Below are positions 16,074 to 23,767 of a DNA stretch of 36,937 nt, in pieces. Source of the DNA: Saprospiraceae bacterium (lineage in GTDB: Bacteria; Bacteroidota; Bacteroidia; Chitinophagales; Saprospiraceae). A program made the translations under genes and the position numbers. The notes under the pieces are model-generated. The model was not told the origin of the DNA and did no database searches. It saw only the letters and a program-made list of their open reading frames with translations. Each line of letters begins with the position of its first letter. The stretch's first letter is position 1. The stretch is taken from NCBI GenBank assembly GCA_019634045.1, contig JAHQWA010000200.1:1-36937 (forward strand). The letters run 5' to 3'.

Positions 16074-17486
16074 CTAGATGTTGGTGTTCACATGTAAAAA
16101 TAGACCTTTTTCCCACAAATGATTAAAGCTGTATTGTATTTGGATCACCTTATCATAGAATAGAACAATATCTAGCCCTAAGCCGCCGCCCCAAAGAAAT
16201 CGATCACTGAATGGATTTGTCTCTCGGGTGTAAGGGTCATGCGCATAGCCAAAGCCAGTATTGGCCGACAAGAAAATCTTAATCGGCATTCTCCTAAATG
16301 CTTTTAACGGCATCAATTTTCCAAAATTCCAAGTTCTTTCGTAAAACTTGTGACGTATAAAGGGTCTTGCCAAGGCCATGTCTAAACCATCGATAATATA
16401 TAGTTCATAACCATACAGATTATTCTGACTAAACCCGATCGCCCTATAGTCGTTATAGGGTTGTCTGGAACGTATCAGGGATAGTTTTCCTCCAGTGCGG
16501 ACTCCCGCGCTCCACCGTCTAGATAAAGGAATGTACAAATCATAGTTGGCCTGTAAAATCATTCCATCTCGATCACCGAATATGCCCAAACCAGTCTTGG
16601 TGACTTCTGTGGAAAATAAAGCCCCCTGAATAGGGTAAGCTCTTACATCTCGGCGATCATATACAAAGCGATACCATAAGGTAAAAGAGCGCTGCATATT
16701 TCTTGCCCCTAAATAGAAGTCTGGGTTTAATTCCTTGGCGATGGCATCTCCTACCCGATTTTGTTCAAATCGTAGCCGAAAACTGTGAAACAGATGGTGT
16801 CCGGGTCGATAGACCAATCCACCCTCCGCCCTAAATCGCTGATATAAGAAATCACTTTCGGGTGAACGGAAAAATTCCTGTTTATTTCCTACCGTCAAAT
16901 AATTAAGTTCTCGATTGCGAGCGAAGGATACTTCGGCTTCAAAGCCTAGCGTTTGTTGCTTATTGAAAAAAGGTAGGCTATAATTGGCAGAATAACTTCG
17001 TGTATACCCGTATTTGGCGGTTAACTTGAATTTATCTCTTCTTCCCGTAAAATTCAGATGGGTAAACTCTACTCCAAAGTTGAGTCGATCTAGCGAACGG
17101 TTTTGTTCATTCCACCAGACATTGAAATTTCGATCTATCAATTCAATCACCGGAACAGGGTAAATAAACCAGGCCTCGGCCACCTCAACGTGGATATGTA
17201 CCTTATTGGTACTGCCTTCCCAGTTCTTAAAAATGATATTGGCCTGATTGAATAGGCCCGTATTCATGATGAGTTGCTCACTTTCTTCCAGGGTCTTCTC
17301 TAAAATGGAAACTGCAATGGAATCCCCCTCTTTAAATAGCAATTCGCGGAAAATAACCTCAGTTCTTGTTATTCTATTTCCTTCAAGGCTAATAGAATCA
17401 ACATATACGAATGGTAATTGTGCCTGCACATCAAACACGCACCCCAAAATTAAAACACATAAGCTCCAATAACGCCTTCCCTTCAT
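16074..17486 (-). CDS. BamA/TamA-like outer-membrane protein with a single POTRA domain
   Basis: I use the ATG at 17486-17484 (470 aa); a TTG three codons upstream is less likely. A signal peptide (MKGRRYWSLCVLILGCVFDVQA) is followed by one POTRA-like unit at about residues 23-105 (YVDSISLEGNRITRTEVIFREL ... KVHIHVEVAEAW). A 16-strand-type barrel of the Omp85/surface-antigen family follows, with strands such as GVEFTHLNFTGRRDKFKLTAKY and SFTLWYRFVYDRRDVRAYPIQG. The family folds or inserts outer-membrane proteins. At half the length of BamA and with a single POTRA it is an accessory paralogue rather than BamA itself. It ends one base before nadK begins. Confidence 0.82.
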   Translation of the reverse strand: MKGRRYWSLCVLILGCVFDVQAQLPFVYVDSISLEGNRITRTEVIFRELLFKEGDSIAVSILEKTLEESEQLIMNTGLFNQANIIFKNWEGSTNKVHIHVEVAEAWFIYPVPVIELIDRNFNVWWNEQNRSLDRLNFGVEFTHLNFTGRRDKFKLTAKYGYTRSYSANYSLPFFNKQQTLGFEAEVSFARNRELNYLTVGNKQEFFRSPESDFLYQRFRAEGGLVYRPGHHLFHSFRLRFEQNRVGDAIAKELNPDFYLGARNMQRSFTLWYRFVYDRRDVRAYPIQGALFSTEVTKTGLGIFGDRDGMILQANYDLYIPLSRRWSAGVRTGGKLSLIRSRQPYNDYRAIGFSQNNLYGYELYIIDGLDMALARPFIRHKFYERTWNFGKLMPLKAFRRMPIKIFLSANTGFGYAHDPYTRETNPFSDRFLWGGGLGLDIVLFYDKVIQIQYSFNHLWEKGLFLHVNTNI

Positions 17487-17585
17487 GCTAATCAATATAC
17501 ATTTTTTGTCCTCGGTGCCTCGCTATTAAACGACAAAGACTATCAATTTAATGCGGCAAAAAGACGGCTTTGTATCCTAGAATAC

Positions 17586-18671
17586 CTATAACATAGCTTT
17601 ACAGGCTTCGTATAAATCTTGCCAATCTTTTCGCTCTCTAACCACTGTTTCCAAATACTCTTGCCAAACCAATTTATCTTGCACCGGGTCCTTGACAATA
17701 GCTCCAGTTAAACTGGCTGCTAGATCCGCAGCTTTGACCTCTCCATCCCCGAAGTGAACGGCTAAAGCTTGTCCACTATTCATTACTGAAATAGCCTCCG
17801 CAGTACTTAGTGTACTGGTGGGAACCTTGAGTTTAGTCCGTCCATCCGCCGTCTTTCCAGTACGTAATTCCCTAAATATGGTTACTAAACGATGAATTTC
17901 AGCTATCGTATCCATTGGTTTGGGTAAATCTAGGTGTCGGCCCAATTCCCCAACGCGTTGCTGTACAATCTTCACTTCCTCCTCTAAGCTCGAGGGTAGT
18001 GGCATCACCACCGTATTGAATCGTCTTCGCAAAGCACTCGACAGTTCATTAACCCCCTTATCTCTATCATTTGCCGTAGCAATTAAGTTGAACCCCTGTC
18101 TGGCTTGTATCTCTGTGTTCAATTCCGGTACCGGCATCATCTTTTCTGACAAAATAGTAATCAAAGCATCTTGCACATCCGACGGAATTCGAGTCAATTC
18201 TTCTACTCTAGTGATTTTGCCTTCTTGCATAGCCGTCATAATCGGGCTAGGAACCAAAGCCTTTTTACTTGGACCTTCTGCCAATAATCGGGCATAGTTC
18301 CAACCGTATCGCAGTGCCTCTTCACTCATTCCCGCCGTTCCTTGTACTAAAAGGGTAGAAGTTCCAGAAATAGCCGCGGTCAAATGCTCTGATACCCAAG
18401 TCTTTGCTGTTCCAGGAATTCCGACTAGTAGCAAAGCCCGGTCCGTTACCAAAGTAGCAACTGCCACTTCGATCAATCGACGACTACCAAAATATTTCGT
18501 GGTGATTTGGGTTCCATCCTCTAATTCTCCTCCCAATAGATAGGTCACCACCGCTCCGGGAGATAACTTCCATTGAGGAGGTTTTTTATTTTTGTCGACG
18601 GCTATCAAGGCTTTTAATTCATCGGCATAAGCCTCTTCCGCGTGGGGACGAAGAACGGTCGATTCAGACAT
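17586..18671 (-). CDS. MoxR-type AAA+ ATPase
   Basis: I place the start at ATG 18671-18669 (361 aa, MSESTVLRPHAEE). An upstream in-frame TTG would overlap the likely promoter. Walker A is GIPGTAKT at residues 84-91. A long insert with GWNYARLLAEGPSKK follows, then a Walker-B/arginine-rich helix region (TRIPSDVQDALITILSEKMM), sensor-1 LIATANDRD, and SSALRRRFNTVVMP with the arginine finger. MoxR ATPases act as chaperone-like remodelers with VWA-domain partners. The closest pattern is the MoxR member that accompanies DUF5691, SWIM zinc-finger, DUF5682 and VWA genes. The DUF5691 gene lies 1.4 kb away on the same strand. Confidence 0.86.
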   Translation of the reverse strand: MSESTVLRPHAEEAYADELKALIAVDKNKKPPQWKLSPGAVVTYLLGGELEDGTQITTKYFGSRRLIEVAVATLVTDRALLLVGIPGTAKTWVSEHLTAAISGTSTLLVQGTAGMSEEALRYGWNYARLLAEGPSKKALVPSPIMTAMQEGKITRVEELTRIPSDVQDALITILSEKMMPVPELNTEIQARQGFNLIATANDRDKGVNELSSALRRRFNTVVMPLPSSLEEEVKIVQQRVGELGRHLDLPKPMDTIAEIHRLVTIFRELRTGKTADGRTKLKVPTSTLSTAEAISVMNSGQALAVHFGDGEVKAADLAASLTGAIVKDPVQDKLVWQEYLETVVRERKDWQDLYEACKAML

Positions 18672-18692
18672 AGGGAGAACCCATTTTTTTAG

Positions 18693-18700
18693 CAAATTTA
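18693..18700 (-). promoter_or_regulatory. Candidate Bacteroidota -7 promoter element for the MoxR gene
   Basis: Reading the minus strand, TAAATTTG (18700 to 18693) matches the Bacteroidota -7 consensus TAnnTTTG exactly. It lies 21 bp before the chosen ATG, which would give a short 5' leader. No clear TTTG -33 element stands 19-23 bp upstream, so this is a moderate guess. It supports the ATG at 18671 over the upstream TTG. Confidence 0.4.
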
Positions 18701-18731
18701 GTTTTGCAATATAAGGAGGTTTTCATGAAAG

Positions 18732-18815
18732 ATGTCACACAAAAATGGTTCCAATCAGGAAGTTTTTAATTTCTTCACCAAAAAGATTATCGGTCTAGAA
18801 AATTTATGGGAATGA
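18732..18815 (+). CDS. Possible 27-aa leader peptide overlapping the SDR start
   Basis: ATG 18732-18734 opens a 27-codon frame that ends with TGA at 18813-18815. It begins MSHKNGSNQEVFNFF and ends GLENLWE. The TGA overlaps the second in-frame ATG of the SDR gene (18812-18814) as ATGA, the classic form of translational coupling. Nearby, AAGGAGG (18713-18719) precedes another short frame that starts at ATG 18725 (MKDVTQKWFQSGSF). A perfect Shine-Dalgarno match is rare in this phylum. No homology is known to me. Confidence 0.25.
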   Translation: MSHKNGSNQEVFNFFTKKIIGLENLWE

Positions 18816-19585
18816 ATAATTCTTGGATATCAGACAAAGTGGCAATTATTACAGGAGGAGCTTCTGGAATCGGACAAGCCATTGCCGTAGAAGCAGCGAG
18901 GATGGGAGCTATCTCCGTGATTGCAGATATTGATGAGGATAAGGGCTTACAAACAACGGAATTTATTAGAAAAGGGGGAGGACAAGCCCATTTCATCAAG
19001 ACCGATGTTACAGATACGAAGGCAGTAGCCAAACTACGAGCTGAAGCCAAACAACTGGGTGCCATCAAGTATCTAGCTAATTCTGCTGGTTTACAAACTT
19101 ATGGAACAGTAGATTCTACTTCGGAGCAAAGCTGGGATAAAACGATGGATGTAAACCTTAAAAGCATGTTTTTGGTAAGTCAGGAAATTGTGCCAGAAAT
19201 TCGAAGCAATGAGGGCGGAGGTATCGTTCTTATTAGCTCTATTCAGGGACTGCGCTGCCAAAAAAATGTTCTAGCTTACGCCACCGCGAAAGGAGCTGTC
19301 ATCGCCATGACCCGCTCCATGGGCCTCGACCATGCATCTGAAGGGATATATGTAAATTGTATTTGTCCTGGCTCAATAGATACACCACTTCTGCGTTATG
19401 GGGCGAGTCAGCATGGCCCAGTAGAAGCGGTATTGGAAGAATGGGGTCAGCAGCATCCCATCGGGAGAATTGGCACTGCCCAGGAAATTGCTAAGACAGC
19501 CCTGTTCCTGTGGAGTCCAAATTCAAATTTTATTATAGGACAAGCCATCGTCGCCGATGGAGGCCTAGGGAGTATTATTTTGTAA
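18806..19585 (+). CDS. Short-chain dehydrogenase/reductase
   Basis: A 259-aa classical SDR with the Rossmann motif TGGASGIG near residues 17-24. Asp-containing VIADIDEDKG suggests NAD(H) preference. ANSAGL stands in place of NNAG, with catalytic Ser in VLISSIQG and Tyr158/Lys162 in YATAK, and then NCICPGSIDTPL. Start could be ATG 18806 or the second Met at 18812. It catalyses an NAD(P)-linked alcohol/carbonyl conversion; sugar, polyol or steroid-type substrates are all possible. It is followed after 16 bp by the YecM-type VOC gene, so the two likely share a transcript. Confidence 0.88.
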   Translation: MGMNNSWISDKVAIITGGASGIGQAIAVEAARMGAISVIADIDEDKGLQTTEFIRKGGGQAHFIKTDVTDTKAVAKLRAEAKQLGAIKYLANSAGLQTYGTVDSTSEQSWDKTMDVNLKSMFLVSQEIVPEIRSNEGGGIVLISSIQGLRCQKNVLAYATAKGAVIAMTRSMGLDHASEGIYVNCICPGSIDTPLLRYGASQHGPVEAVLEEWGQQHPIGRIGTAQEIAKTALFLWSPNSNFIIGQAIVADGGLGSIIL

Positions 19586-19601
19586 TGCCAATCGATGAAC
19601 A

Positions 19602-20093
19602 ATGCTAGAACAAATTCTAGGGCCAATCACCCCATTCTTAGATCAAATCTTTCAACACCTGACAGAGGATAATATCCTAGTAAATAACTACGAGCTGGAT
19701 CACATCTGCTACCGAGTTGCTAATGAGGAAAGGTATCTGGAATTGAAGCATCAGCTCGCTGATCATGGAGAACTACTTACAGAATCAATAATAGGAGGAA
19801 GGCTAATATCTACATTCAAGCTTCATCAGCCTTATCGATATCAAAACCGGGAAATACAATGTTTGGAACTTCCTGCACCCAAGGAAGGAAGCCCCTACCC
19901 GGAGGGGTTTGAGCACGCAGAATTTGTTATTCAGGAATCCTTTGAGGTGTTTATGAGCAAGTATAGCCATCTCACGTTTAAGACAAAGGGTATACAAAAG
20001 CCAGTCAATCCAGAAATCAGTCTAAAATACACCGACTTGAGCGTGAAATTCCACCATCACCCCATCGAATATGTCATCAAATACCTGGACTAG
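19602..20093 (+). CDS. YecM-family VOC-fold protein
   Basis: A 163-aa protein with an ATG start. The sequence pattern LDHICYRVANEERYLELK (His34), GRLISTFKLHQPY, ECA-like LELPAPKEGSPYPEGFEHAEFVI and late KFHHHPIEYVIKYL matches the YecM family, a vicinal-oxygen-chelate fold likely to bind a metal through the His/Glu positions. The function of YecM proteins is not established. It lies immediately after the SDR gene, with the convergent DUF5691 gene ending 11 bp beyond its stop. The linkage hints that the two soluble proteins act on one substrate, but nothing in the sequence proves this. Confidence 0.8.
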   Translation: MLEQILGPITPFLDQIFQHLTEDNILVNNYELDHICYRVANEERYLELKHQLADHGELLTESIIGGRLISTFKLHQPYRYQNREIQCLELPAPKEGSPYPEGFEHAEFVIQESFEVFMSKYSHLTFKTKGIQKPVNPEISLKYTDLSVKFHHHPIEYVIKYLD

Positions 20094-20104
20094 TACCCAC
20101 AAAT

Positions 20105-21637
20105 CTACTTTTCCTGTAGCGCTGTGATCATATCCTTTCGAAAAGATAATGTTTTGAGAAAACGTTGGACAGCGGCCTCCCATCTCGGCCAGACAGGCGA
20201 ATGATAGGGCCAGTCGCGGCCAAAAGGATCTACCAATGACGGTGGCACATTATAAGCGGCCGATTCCAGAATACGTTGGTAATGCAATAGATTCCAAAAG
20301 AAGGTCTGTGTTTCGGCCATCCATTGTCGAAAACCTTCAATCACCAGGCGAGAAAGCCGCTCTTCCCATGGAAATTCTCGCAACAAGAGCATCCGAGTGA
20401 CAATATGGTTTTCCTCTTCTAGCATCGAGCCATTGTACTGCAAATAGTAATAAGTGATATCATTAAAAGTAGTAGGAGTCAGCAATTTTGTAAGTTGTAG
20501 AAGTTCGGCATATTGCCAAGTATTCGGCAATCCTCGTCCCATCTCATGTCGTACTAACTGCTCTGCCCACTCAGCATTTTGATGCCTGATAATAGCCAAA
20601 ACCAAGGCTTGTCCGAGTACATCTCCCAAATGACTTTCATAAAAGGCAGCTATAATATTTCTTGGTTTTGCAGATAGATAGTCCTCCCAAAAGGAAGGAG
20701 AAATTCTACTCACTACAGCAGCTACCCAAGAAGCTTTAACGCCACTCGCAAACTTTTTCTTGGCCTTAGTAAGATCTATTCCGTAGTCTTCCGCTGCTGT
20801 AGGCAATTCGTCAGGAAGGTGTATACTGACTACAAGCTTTTCATGGACCTGGAAGAAGGGTTTAATCAGGTCAGATAGCGCCTGAGCAAAACTTGAGCCT
20901 GGAAGATTGGCTAGCAAATCCCTCGCCTTTAAACGTACCTCTTTGCGTTTATCTTTCTTTAGGTCATTCAGAAAGGCTTCATCTGATTGAGTTAGGCTTT
21001 TAGCTAACTCCTCTAAGAATTCTAACTTTATCTTATAATCTAACAAAGACCATTCTGTTTCTAATAAAGCTATGGCCTGTTCAGGTTCTGATTTGTGTAA
21101 ATGATCAAACAGTATCTTCTTGCCCCTGGGACCAATATTGTACCAATCCATGCCATCACTTGCCGAAGCTAGTCCATGCCATTCTGGGTTTAATTGAATT
21201 AGCCAACGCGCACGCTCATCCAATCGATCGGACAGTACCTCCCACATCCCTGCATCCTTCAAACTAGCCTCAAAGATTTCAGGTAAGAACTCGGGAGGCA
21301 ATTGCTTATCCTGTCTTACCATATGAGACAGGAACTCATTTAAGGCGTAGGGGTGAGTTCCATCCAAGATCTTTCGCAGCATTCTAATGACTCGATAACT
21401 ACAAATCTTGGATGTTTCAGGAATGTCAATTTTGGGAGGAGGGTTTCCTTGATGCGTAGGAATTATTAAGCCCGCTTTACGCATCTGATTGAAGACAGCA
21501 GCGCTATCCAATAAAAGTTGATCTGCAGAAGAGCTTGTATCCATGCCTCTAGCAGCCAACAAATCCATTATATTTTCGGGAATAGCTGTTTGATCCGTGC
21601 CAATTAGGGCTATTCTAGCAAGTTCTGCCCAAATCAT
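20105..21637 (-). CDS. DUF5691-family protein, HEAT-like helical repeats
   Basis: A 510-aa all-helical soluble protein with an ATG start. The N-terminus WAELARIALIGTDQTAIPENI and the segment SSSADQLLLDSAAVFNQMRKAG fit the DUF5691 family as I remember it. The middle (ELAKSLTQSDEAFLNDLKKDKRKEVRLKARDLLANLP) looks like a HEAT/ARM repeat. The C-terminus has Trp/Tyr-rich helices. No catalytic motif is visible. DUF5691 genes usually neighbour MoxR-type AAA, SWIM, DUF5682 and VWA genes. Here it is the last gene of the run ykvA-like, pepP, DUF5691 (10-bp gap to pepP), and the MoxR gene lies about 1.4 kb further on. Confidence 0.75.
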   Translation of the reverse strand: MIWAELARIALIGTDQTAIPENIMDLLAARGMDTSSSADQLLLDSAAVFNQMRKAGLIIPTHQGNPPPKIDIPETSKICSYRVIRMLRKILDGTHPYALNEFLSHMVRQDKQLPPEFLPEIFEASLKDAGMWEVLSDRLDERARWLIQLNPEWHGLASASDGMDWYNIGPRGKKILFDHLHKSEPEQAIALLETEWSLLDYKIKLEFLEELAKSLTQSDEAFLNDLKKDKRKEVRLKARDLLANLPGSSFAQALSDLIKPFFQVHEKLVVSIHLPDELPTAAEDYGIDLTKAKKKFASGVKASWVAAVVSRISPSFWEDYLSAKPRNIIAAFYESHLGDVLGQALVLAIIRHQNAEWAEQLVRHEMGRGLPNTWQYAELLQLTKLLTPTTFNDITYYYLQYNGSMLEEENHIVTRMLLLREFPWEERLSRLVIEGFRQWMAETQTFFWNLLHYQRILESAAYNVPPSLVDPFGRDWPYHSPVWPRWEAAVQRFLKTLSFRKDMITALQEK

Positions 21638-21647
21638 CAGCTGATGC

Positions 21648-22949
21648 TTAATTCAAGACCCCGGCATTCATCAATTCCTCGATCTCATCAGCTTCAATAG
21701 GAATATGCTTCATCAGATCAATAGGGCCATCATCGGTTACCAAAATATCGTTTTCTAATCGAATCCCGATCCGTTCTTCTCTGATGTATATCGCAGGCTC
21801 ACAGGTAAATACCATTCCTGCCTGGACTGGGTCATATCGATTGGACAAATCATGCACATTCAGTCCTAAATGGTGAGAAGTACCGTGCATAAAGTATTGC
21901 TTGTATAAGGGACGGTCCGAACTTTGCTGAGCAACTTCTTTCTTATCAAGCAGTTGCAAGCCAATTAGTTCGCTCTCCATTAGACGCCCAACTTCTTTGT
22001 GATATTCCTCGAGAGTAATACCAGGTACCAATAGTTGCTTGGAAGCTTTAAGTACCCTCAGGACAGCATCATATACTTCCCTTTGACGAGCCGAAAATTG
22101 GCCGTTAGTAGGAATGACGCGGGTAAGGTCTGCTGCATAATTGGCATATTCTGCCCCGAAGTCCAATAAGATTAGATCTCCATCTTCGCAGACCTTATTA
22201 TTATCAATATAGTGTAAAACACAACTATTATCTCCCGCGGCAATGATAGGATCATAGGCATGACCAGTCGCACCATTTCGGATAAATTCGTGTATTATTT
22301 CTGCTTCAATTTCGTATTCCTTCACACCAGGTTTCACAAATTCCAGCACCCGTTGAAATGCTTGCCCCGTAATCTGAATCGCCTCTTGAATCGCATCCAC
22401 CTCTACAGGGGATTTGATCATCATCAATTTCTTCAAAATGGGTTGAGAACGGTGATATTTATGTGCAGGATATCTTTTCTTAAGTTTTTGAGTAAAACGT
22501 TGATCTCGATTAGTCACTTCTGAATGAAAGCGATCGTGCTCATTAAGATTAACGTATATGCGCTTAGCTAGTAGAATGAGTTCGTGCAAAATATTGTCCA
22601 TCTCATCCAACCAATAAACTCGTTCAATCCCTGAGATTTTCTTGGCCTCTTCTTTAGTATATTTTTGTCCTTCCCAGGTAGCGATATACTCATTCGTTCG
22701 CTTAATAAAGGCCACTTCTTCAAAACCTTCCTTTATACAGTCTGGAAATAACACAACCACTGTTTCAGCCTGGTCCAAACCACTCAAATAAAAGAGTCCC
22801 GCATTTTGTCGGAAGGGGTAATAAGTATCTCCCGACCGAGGCATGAGGTCATTTGAGTGAAAAATAGCGATGGAATCGGGCATCATCTTTCGCGTAAAAC
22901 GTTTCCGGTTGAGTTTGTACAACTCGGTATCCAGTGCTCGGTATCTCAT
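21648..22949 (-). CDS. pepP: Xaa-Pro aminopeptidase (aminopeptidase P, M24B)
   Basis: A 433-aa protein with an ATG start and the normal length for bacterial aminopeptidase P. The N-terminal creatinase-like domain includes SNDLMPRSGDTYYPFRQNAG. The C-terminal pita-bread domain has all five metal ligands: two Asp in LDFGAEYANYAADLTRV, His in HGTSHHLGLNVHDL, Glu in TCEPAIYI and Glu in GIRLENDILV. It removes N-terminal residues before proline, using two Mn2+-type metals in the cytosol. Its start lies 12 bp after the ykvA-like stop, and its stop lies 10 bp before DUF5691, so an operon is likely. Confidence 0.93.
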   Translation of the reverse strand: MRYRALDTELYKLNRKRFTRKMMPDSIAIFHSNDLMPRSGDTYYPFRQNAGLFYLSGLDQAETVVVLFPDCIKEGFEEVAFIKRTNEYIATWEGQKYTKEEAKKISGIERVYWLDEMDNILHELILLAKRIYVNLNEHDRFHSEVTNRDQRFTQKLKKRYPAHKYHRSQPILKKLMMIKSPVEVDAIQEAIQITGQAFQRVLEFVKPGVKEYEIEAEIIHEFIRNGATGHAYDPIIAAGDNSCVLHYIDNNKVCEDGDLILLDFGAEYANYAADLTRVIPTNGQFSARQREVYDAVLRVLKASKQLLVPGITLEEYHKEVGRLMESELIGLQLLDKKEVAQQSSDRPLYKQYFMHGTSHHLGLNVHDLSNRYDPVQAGMVFTCEPAIYIREERIGIRLENDILVTDDGPIDLMKHIPIEADEIEELMNAGVLN

Positions 22950-22961
22950 AGTAGCAATCTT

Positions 22962-23348
22962 TTACAGTCTTTTATCGATCTCTTCCAACTCTGTTGGATC
23001 GTATTCTCCAAACAGCGATTTAAGTTGACCTCTAGCTTTATCCTTCACTTCCTTGTTGATATAACCAGCGACCGTTACTAGCCCTACACTCAACATGCCA
23101 AGATCATCTGTCCAACCAACAAACGGAGTCAGATCAGGTATAGCATCAATAGGAGCGAGGAAGTATCCTAGCAATCCCGTAATGAATGTCTTTGCCCACT
23201 TTGGCGTATCCTTACGCTTGAAAGCATAGAACATTAGTAGAACAGTATACACTGTTTTGATACCAGCCATCCGAGCATACCTCTTCAAGGTGCCCCAAAG
23301 CTTGATTTCAGAGAAACGGCCTTTGTATTTTTCAATGATCTTCTTCAT
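22962..23348 (-). CDS. YkvA-type DUF1232 membrane protein
   Basis: I use ATG 23348-23346 (128 aa, MKKIIEKYKGRFSE). A longer frame to an in-frame TTG at 23450 adds unconvincing residues. The core (KRKDTPKWAKTFITGLLGYFLAPIDAIPDLTPFVGWTDDLGML) is the diagnostic YkvA/DUF1232 motif: a helix, P-x-D-x-I-P-D, a second hydrophobic helix with DD, then AGYI. The role is unknown. Members are small and membrane-associated in many phyla. It leads the pepP/DUF5691 run. Confidence 0.85.
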   Translation of the reverse strand: MKKIIEKYKGRFSEIKLWGTLKRYARMAGIKTVYTVLLMFYAFKRKDTPKWAKTFITGLLGYFLAPIDAIPDLTPFVGWTDDLGMLSVGLVTVAGYINKEVKDKARGQLKSLFGEYDPTELEEIDKRL

Positions 23349-23767
23349 TATTATTCCTTTAGTTTCACCAACTTCAATTTTTCTAGGATTTGGGATGGAC
23401 ATAATATATAAGTCCCTAGATCCATCTAAGTTGAACGATCCACCCACCAAGTTAACAAGTAAAATACTATGGAAGTGTTTTTAGGATGTTAAAATTCGGC
23501 GAAAGTCACCAAATTCTCGGCAAAAGTCATGTAAGCAACAAGCAATAAATCGTGTAGGAGTTCCACCAAATAAGCCGCGATTCTGCCCTTCCGAACGTAT
23601 TATTAGTATTTTCGCAGGATGTCACTTATTGATGAAAAGGAAGCCCCACTCCCCTCAGCGGCTACTTACAATAGGTGACCGGATAGTATCCCCAGTGAAA
23701 ACTAAGAAGTGATCAGGAACCATAACTGAAAAGTAATCTTCAGATCAATTCTTCAAATAGAGAAAAC
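23349..23767. other. Divergent promoter region, ykvA-like and patatin genes
   Basis: 419 bp between two divergently transcribed genes. I see no credible gene. A 13-bp motif occurs twice with 21-bp spacing (23496-23529, annotated separately). TATTTTCG near 23612 resembles a -7 element for the plus strand but has one mismatch and no good -33 partner. Confidence 0.5.
23496..23529 (+). repeat. Tandem 13-bp direct repeat, 21-bp period (candidate operator)
   Basis: TCGGCGAAAGTCA (23496-23508) and TCGGCAAAAGTCA (23517-23529) agree at 12 of 13 bases and are spaced exactly 21 bp apart, two DNA turns. Flanks also match (ATTC before and CC/TG after). Direct, phased half-sites of this kind are typical of operators bound by response regulators or AraC-type proteins. 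The site is about 150 bp before the ykvA-like start and 240 bp before the patatin gene. Confidence 0.5.
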
